In this document: positions 59,926-64,000 of the stretch, piece after piece | Layout of the letters: each line of letters opens with the position of its first letter | Position numbering within the stretch: position 1 is the stretch's first letter | NCBI GenBank assembly: GCA_038731975.1 | Contig: JAVYQJ010000006.1 | Location: 1-64,000 of the forward strand | Direction of reading: 5' to 3' | From: Thermofilaceae archaeon | GTDB lineage: Archaea; Thermoproteota; Thermoprotei; Thermofilales; Thermofilaceae | DNA length: 64,000 nt | Program-made: the position numbers and the translations under genes | Notes under the pieces: generated by a model | Databases searched by the model: none | What the model was told of the DNA's origin: nothing | The model's input: only the letters and a program-made list of their open reading frames with translations

Positions 59926-60816
59926 ATGGCCCCGTTCGCGCTACTGCTGCCGTTCCTGCTCGCTCTGCTCCACATCTTTACCGAGGAAGGCTTCGGGGAG
60001 GAGTCGAGGCTTCAGGTTTGGCTTCACGCGTTCTACGCGAAGATCGAGCCCGGCGTCGTCTGGCTGATCGATAAGATGCTCAAGTCAAGGTTATTGAGCG
60101 GGACTAGGGTTGGCCGCGCGATCCTGAAGGCGATCGCCAAGATGCTCTGGTTCCTGCCGCACGGCGTCGTGATCGAGCACGAGGCGGCGCTGAGGCTCAT
60201 CGACAGCCTGCCCGAGGACTCTCACATCGCCATCGGGCCGTGCCTGTGCAAGATCGGCTACGGCACGAGGGAGGAGCCCTTCTGCACGGACATGGTGATC
60301 ATGTACGGCGCGAAAGCGTACAGCCTCGCGCACCCCCACGAGTACAGGTTCATCTCCAAGGATGAGGCGAAAGAGCTGCTGAGAAAGTTCAGGGAGCACA
60401 ACTTGATCCATGAGGTCTTCGCCTGCTTCAAGGCTAGAGGGTGGACCTTTGTCATCTGCAACTGCGACGCGCGCTACTGCATACCGACTAGGAGCTACCT
60501 GCTCGTCGGGGACGGGGTCTACCCCGGACCCCTTGTAGCGAGGGTCGACGAGAGCAAGTGCGCCGGCGTGGATAGCTGCGGCGTCTGCACAAAGGTCTGC
60601 GCCTTCGGAGCTAGCGCAGCCGCCAACGGCAAGTCTTCCGTGGATCCCGCCAAGTGCATGGGGTGCGGGATCTGCGTCCACCGCTGCCCGCAGAGGGCTA
60701 GATCGCTCGTCCCCCGGGAGGGCTATAAACCACCAAAGTTCCTACCGATCGAGCACACCCACCCGCACCTGCTGACCAGATTAAGCGCCCCAGAGCCTCC
60801 TTCGAAGCCTCTCTAG
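59926..60816 (+). CDS. Membrane-associated 4Fe-4S ferredoxin-type protein
   Basis: This 296-residue protein has an N-terminal hydrophobic helix (APFALLLPFLLALLHIF). A middle domain contains a CxC motif (GPCLCKIGYG) and further Cys (ICNCDARYC). Two 4Fe-4S ferredoxin motifs near the end (SCGVCTKVCAFGA, CMGCGICVHRCP) follow. It could pass electrons to an unknown partner. ATG 59926 has GAGGA upstream. Its 3' end overlaps the CBS gene by 36 nt. Confidence 0.78.
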   Translation: MAPFALLLPFLLALLHIFTEEGFGEESRLQVWLHAFYAKIEPGVVWLIDKMLKSRLLSGTRVGRAILKAIAKMLWFLPHGVVIEHEAALRLIDSLPEDSHIAIGPCLCKIGYGTREEPFCTDMVIMYGAKAYSLAHPHEYRFISKDEAKELLRKFREHNLIHEVFACFKARGWTFVICNCDARYCIPTRSYLLVGDGVYPGPLVARVDESKCAGVDSCGVCTKVCAFGASAAANGKSSVDPAKCMGCGICVHRCPQRARSLVPREGYKPPKFLPIEHTHPHLLTRLSAPEPPSKPL

Positions 60817-61902
60817 GCTGATCCTCCTCTCCCGCGTGCGCTCCTTCGCCTTTGAGAACCTCTTGTAGGCCGCGTCGAGAGCCTCCGTGACCGCCTCAAC
60901 CGGGTTCCAGGCTTCAGCTTCAGCTGCGTGAACCCCGATGTCGAGCTTGATGGAGGCGGTGGCCTCGTACCTCACCGAAGCCCCCTTCTTCCGCTGCTTG
61001 AGCACAACAGTCAGCTCCAATAGCCTCGCTCTCTCCGCGACGGCCTTCGCCACCTCGAGGCTCTTCACGTAGATGAGCCGCTGGCTGATGAAGTCCAGAT
61101 CCTCGGCGCCCTCCACCCGCAGCGGTAAGGCTGCCTCCTCCACGGCGGGGAGGAGCCGGCGGAGCAGCAGGTACGGCGATATCACGCCCACCACCTCCCC
61201 CCTCTCGTTGGTCACCACGCAGCCCTCAGCCAGGTCGAGAGCGGTGGGCACGGTGCCGGCCTCGACGACCCTCTGAGCTTCTACGACGAGGCCCCTCACG
61301 GGCTGCGACAGGTAGTAATCCACCTCCCCCGCCTTCTCGCCAACGGCGCGCCTCTCGAGAGGCGTGCCGTACAAGTGCTTCACCAAGTCGTAGACCGTCA
61401 CCACCCCAACCAGCCTCCCCCCGGAGGCGACAGGGACGAGCCTGAGCCCCACCTCGCCCGCCAGCCGGCGTGCCTTGTCAACGGGATCCTCCGGGCTCAG
61501 TGGCTTCAGGGGGTACATCAGCGAGGCTGCTGGTACGCGGGGCTTCAGATCCATCGCCTGGATAAGCCTCCTCGCCGAAACGATGCCCAGAGGCTTGCCG
61601 GCTTCGAGCACCGGGAGGCCGGGGAACCCGGTCCTGACGAAGGATCGCGCGATCGAGACCAGATCCGACAGTTCTCCGATATAGGGTACTCGCTCAGCGA
61701 AGCTCCTCAGCTTGGTAGAGGGAGGGGCCCTCCTCCTCAACAGCGAGAAGATGGAGACCGCGCCAGCGTAACCCCCATCCCTCTCGACTAGGGGTACAGC
61801 AGGCACCGCAAGCCTCCACATCACGGTGGCGGCTAGCGAGGCGGTGTCATCGGGGGTTAGCGGGTTCAGGCGCACAACCAGGTCAGGGTACCGGGACGCC
61901 AC
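60781..61902 (-). CDS. CBS-domain protein with a C-terminal HPF/RaiA-like segment
   Basis: The 373-residue protein has four CBS motifs in two pairs (residues about 20-150 and 145-265), which usually bind adenine nucleotides. The last about 110 residues (DLDFISQRLIYVKSLEVAKAV, then RYEATASIKLDIGVHAAEAEAWNPVEAVTEALDAAYKRFSK) resemble the fold of ribosome hibernation factors (HPF/RaiA). An energy-sensing ribosome-silencing role is plausible (inference). GTG 61902 is leaderless from the TATA at 61922-61932. The open frame to 62097 is Arg-rich and overlaps GH4. Confidence 0.78.
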   Translation of the reverse strand: MASRYPDLVVRLNPLTPDDTASLAATVMWRLAVPAVPLVERDGGYAGAVSIFSLLRRRAPPSTKLRSFAERVPYIGELSDLVSIARSFVRTGFPGLPVLEAGKPLGIVSARRLIQAMDLKPRVPAASLMYPLKPLSPEDPVDKARRLAGEVGLRLVPVASGGRLVGVVTVYDLVKHLYGTPLERRAVGEKAGEVDYYLSQPVRGLVVEAQRVVEAGTVPTALDLAEGCVVTNERGEVVGVISPYLLLRRLLPAVEEAALPLRVEGAEDLDFISQRLIYVKSLEVAKAVAERARLLELTVVLKQRKKGASVRYEATASIKLDIGVHAAEAEAWNPVEAVTEALDAAYKRFSKAKERTRERRISLERLRRRLWGA

Positions 61903-61921
61903 GTTGTAATTGGCCGAGGAT

Positions 61922-61932
61922 AGTATAAAAGA
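61922..61932 (-). promoter_or_regulatory. TATA element of the CBS-HPF-like gene
   Basis: The minus-strand TCTTTTATACT is centred about 25 nt before GTG 61902. Confidence 0.5.
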
Positions 61933-61936
61933 AATG

Positions 61937-63286
61937 CTAGCGGTAGTGGGCGCGCATCTCCTCGTGGTACGGCAGCGCGAGGATCTTCTCGACGAGGCGC
62001 TCCGCCTGCTCTCTCGATCTCGTCCACGGGTCCATTGTGACCAGCTGCACGAGCGCCTCCCTGCTCCCCCTCTCGTAGGCCTCCAGCTCCACCTCAACGG
62101 GGGCCACGCGATCCCTCAAAGCGAAGGCCAGCACGGGCCTCGGTAACCCCTTGACTTCAAGCGGGTGAACCCCTCCACCGTCGACGAGAGCTGGAACCTC
62201 GACCTCGAAGTCGGTCGGAATGCCCGGGACGAGGCCCCCTCTGTTCATGACGTTCACTTGCAGCCTGCGCGGCACATCACACGCGATCGATTCAATGAGC
62301 GGGACGATATCCTCGCCGGACTCCCCCAGCGCTACCCTATCTACGACCCTCGAGCTGGAGTCCCTAGCGACTGCTAGGGTCTCGGAGACTCTCTCCTCCA
62401 GCCAGGAGAAGTAGCCCCGCCACCAACCCCTCGGGTCCTCCTTCCAGGCTCTCTCGGCCTCCTCGTCTACGTGGTACCACCAGGGCCACGACCCACCGCC
62501 CGGTGTACAGGTGTCGCCGATCGGGAACGCTCCGAACCTCCGGTAGAGGTCGACAGCCTTCGGCCCGAGGGCGTCGCTGGGGGCGCACCTTTCCCAGTGC
62601 TGCTTCGCGCCCTCCTCGATCCACCTGTCGATAAGCGGGTACGCGTCTCTACCCTCGTACTTGAACTCGGTCAACCAGATGAAGTGGTTCAACCCCGGAG
62701 CCGTGTACTCGACGCGTGAGGGGTCGAGGTTGAGCACGCTCGCCAGGTAGTAGACGGCCTTGTAGCCGTGGCAGAGGCCCACGATCTTCGCCTCGGGGTA
62801 CTTTCGGCCGAGCAGCGTGACCCCAGCTAGCACGGGATTCGCGAGCTGGATGTACCAGGCGTCGGGGCACAGGTCCAGGACGTCCTCGATGATCTCCTCG
62901 AAGAGCCTGAACTGGTAGAAGTTGATCCAGAAGGCCTCGTCGTGCATCACGTGCAGGCTGCCGCCGAACCGGTATCCAAGCTGCTCGGCCACCGCCCACC
63001 CCTCCCTCAGCCTCTGGTGTCCGGCAGCCAGCGCTGTGTTGATGACGAAGTCCGCCCCTCTCAGAGCCTCCCTCCGCACGGTTGTCTTCTCCAGCTTGTA
63101 CCTGGCCCCCGTCTCCTCGCACAACCTCCTCATGAGAGCGTAGACGGCGTTGAGCCGCTCCTCGTTGATGTCCACCAAGCTCACGGTGCTGCCGTATAGG
63201 CTCGGCGTCAGCACGAGGTCCCTGATGAGGTTCAGGGAGAAAACAGCGCTTCCAGCCCCAATCACGCAGATCTTCACTTCGGCCAC
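61937..63286 (-). CDS. GH4-family NAD-dependent glycosidase (alpha-galactosidase/glucosidase type)
   Basis: This 449-residue family 4 enzyme oxidises the sugar at C3 with NAD and cleaves by elimination, using Mn2+. It shows the Rossmann start KICVIGAGSAVFSLNLIRDL, LVDINEERL, the metal site IVGLCHGYK and PGLNHFIWLTEF, and WYIQLANPVL. It may act on alpha-galactosides or alpha-glucosides or related polysaccharide pieces. GTG 63286 is leaderless from AT-rich 63305-63315. The extension to 63391 is basic and overlaps the divergent start. Confidence 0.88.
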   Translation of the reverse strand: MAEVKICVIGAGSAVFSLNLIRDLVLTPSLYGSTVSLVDINEERLNAVYALMRRLCEETGARYKLEKTTVRREALRGADFVINTALAAGHQRLREGWAVAEQLGYRFGGSLHVMHDEAFWINFYQFRLFEEIIEDVLDLCPDAWYIQLANPVLAGVTLLGRKYPEAKIVGLCHGYKAVYYLASVLNLDPSRVEYTAPGLNHFIWLTEFKYEGRDAYPLIDRWIEEGAKQHWERCAPSDALGPKAVDLYRRFGAFPIGDTCTPGGGSWPWWYHVDEEAERAWKEDPRGWWRGYFSWLEERVSETLAVARDSSSRVVDRVALGESGEDIVPLIESIACDVPRRLQVNVMNRGGLVPGIPTDFEVEVPALVDGGGVHPLEVKGLPRPVLAFALRDRVAPVEVELEAYERGSREALVQLVTMDPWTRSREQAERLVEKILALPYHEEMRAHYR

Positions 63287-63304
63287 AGGTTGAGGTGGGA
63301 ACCG

Positions 63305-63341
63305 GCTTACAAATCTTCGCCCGATCGGCTTTAAAAAGCCC
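63305..63341. promoter_or_regulatory. Divergent promoters of GH4 and the MFS gene
   Basis: GCTTACAAATC (63305-63315) is about 25 nt from GTG 63286 (minus). CTTTAAAAAGCC (63330-63341) is about 25 nt from GTG 63361 (plus). Confidence 0.5.
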
Positions 63342-63360
63342 TGCGTGTAGAGCCTCGATC

Positions 63361-64000
63361 GTGCACGCCTACGTCGTATCGTACGCAGCATCGCTCCTGC
63401 AGGCGCTATTCCTACCCGTCCTCTCGCTGTACGCCAGCTATCTCGGCTTGAGCGAGGCGGAGGTGGGTGTCCTGGCGGGGGTCAGCCTCTTCCTCTACGT
63501 CCCCAGCGCCCTCCTCTCCGAGTTCATCGTCCGCAAGCACGGCTACCGGCGGCCGACATCCGCCTCCCTCGCTCTCATCGCCCTCAGCTACGCGATGCTG
63601 TCCGCCGCCCGCACGCCGGTCCAGCTCGCCTTCGCCGCGGGGATGGTTTCCCTCGCCTACGGCATCTTCTGGCCCAGCGTCGAGAAAGCCGTTTCGGCTC
63701 AGAGGGGCTCGGTGCACGCCTTCTCCGTGTCGTGGAGCGCGGGCTCCCTAACGGGAGCGCTCTCCATCGCGCCGCTGCTCAACCTCGGCTTCCAAGCGCT
63801 ATACGCGATCTGCGCGGCCACAGCCCTAGCTCTAACCCCTCTCCCGCTCCGCTTCAAGGGGCGGAGCGAGGAGAAAAGCGCTGCTCGAGCCAGCCTGCGT
63901 GGGATGTGGAAGTCCTGGCTCCTCTGCGTAGGCTACTCAACGAGCGCCGGAGGGCTGCTCACCTTCTACCCCCTCGTTAGTGAGCGCCTGGGCCTGCCCA
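63361..64000 (+). CDS. MFS-type transporter, N-terminal part (runs off the window)
   Basis: From GTG 63361 the frame stays open to the window edge (213 codons). It encodes at least six hydrophobic helices (VVSYAASLLQALFLPVLSLY, GVLAGVSLFLYVPSALLSEF, LAFAAGMVSLAYGIFWPSVE, SLTGALSIAPLLNLGFQALY). A short loop with basic residues (RKHGYRRP) lies between helices 2 and 3, as in MFS transporters. It is divergent from GH4, so sugar uptake is an attractive guess. It is leaderless. Confidence 0.72.
   Translation, partial: MHAYVVSYAASLLQALFLPVLSLYASYLGLSEAEVGVLAGVSLFLYVPSALLSEFIVRKHGYRRPTSASLALIALSYAMLSAARTPVQLAFAAGMVSLAYGIFWPSVEKAVSAQRGSVHAFSVSWSAGSLTGALSIAPLLNLGFQALYAICAATALALTPLPLRFKGRSEEKSAARASLRGMWKSWLLCVGYSTSAGGLLTFYPLVSERLGLP

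Noticed and set aside
61903-62097. Arg/Ser-rich N-terminal extension of the CBS protein
   Set aside because: It overlaps GH4 on the same strand, has shadow-frame composition and lies upstream of the TATA at 61922-61932.
1-64000. General stop-codon reassignment suggested by the in-frame TAG and TGA
   Set aside because: TAG and TGA both end many well-defined genes here (for example GH2 with TAG, luxE with TGA), often with overlapping next starts, so reassignment does not fit.

Overview
The window looks like chromosomal DNA of a GC-rich, hyperthermophilic Thermoproteota-type archaeon that lives heterotrophically. A Thermofilales or Thermoproteales relative is possible, but that is inference. 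Support comes from archaeal gene families (AdoMetDC-type arginine decarboxylase, NreA repair protein, archaeal PRPP synthetase, AN1/M50 protease, VapBC, retropepsin-like protein) and from promoter layout. Most first genes of transcription units are leaderless: an AT-rich TATA element is centred about 25 nt before a GTG or ATG start. I used this spacing to choose many starts. I saw no rRNA, tRNA or CRISPR array.

Layout. 0-16 kb is a sugar region: a MATE transporter with an in-frame TGA near its end, a DUF6807 protein, GH2 beta-mannosidase, arginine decarboxylase, a ThuA-like protein, a secreted DUF2341-like protein, PRPP synthetase, GH31 alpha-glucosidase, an unknown surface protein, membrane-anchored GH57 and a B12-binding radical SAM protein. 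16-25 kb holds two DUF6785/OPT-like membrane proteins and a 1487-residue protein joining a degenerate M28-peptidase-like ectodomain to an FtsX-type permease. 25-28 kb has housekeeping and nucleotide genes (aspartokinase, phosphoribosyltransferase, deoxyribosyltransferase-like protein) and an AN1-finger/site-2 protease.

28-35 kb is the most unusual region. A LuxE-LuxC-extended-SDR operon, whose LuxC is cut by an amber codon beside the catalytic Cys, is bracketed by two alpha/beta hydrolases. The epimerase+hydrolase unit was duplicated and decayed in a complementary way, leaving a hydrolase remnant, an epimerase remnant and a VapBC pair between the intact copies. Next comes a receptor-like membrane protein with a cytoplasmic Zc3h12a/NYN RNase domain, then GH20, a second ThuA-like gene, an ATP-cone protein and a tandem-permease ABC importer with a split-off AAA-associated domain.

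42-64 kb contains NreA, a second AdoMetDC paralogue, a GDT1/TMEM165 transporter, a sugar isomerase, a transglutaminase-like surface protein, an ABC exporter operon with a frameshift at G-runs, acylphosphatase, a UPF0173 hydrolase, a D-2-hydroxyacid dehydrogenase, RNase HI, an ArsR-type regulator, a GlmU-like sugar nucleotidyltransferase, an RHH/retropepsin-like pair, an HhH-GPD glycosylase, a ferredoxin-type protein, a CBS-HPF-like protein, GH4 and the start of an MFS transporter.

Together the GH2, GH20, GH31, GH57, GH4, ThuA, DUF6807 and isomerase genes suggest uptake and dismantling of mannose-, GlcNAc- and glucose-containing glycans. Four divergent gene pairs share one TATA element with start codons exactly 51 nt apart.
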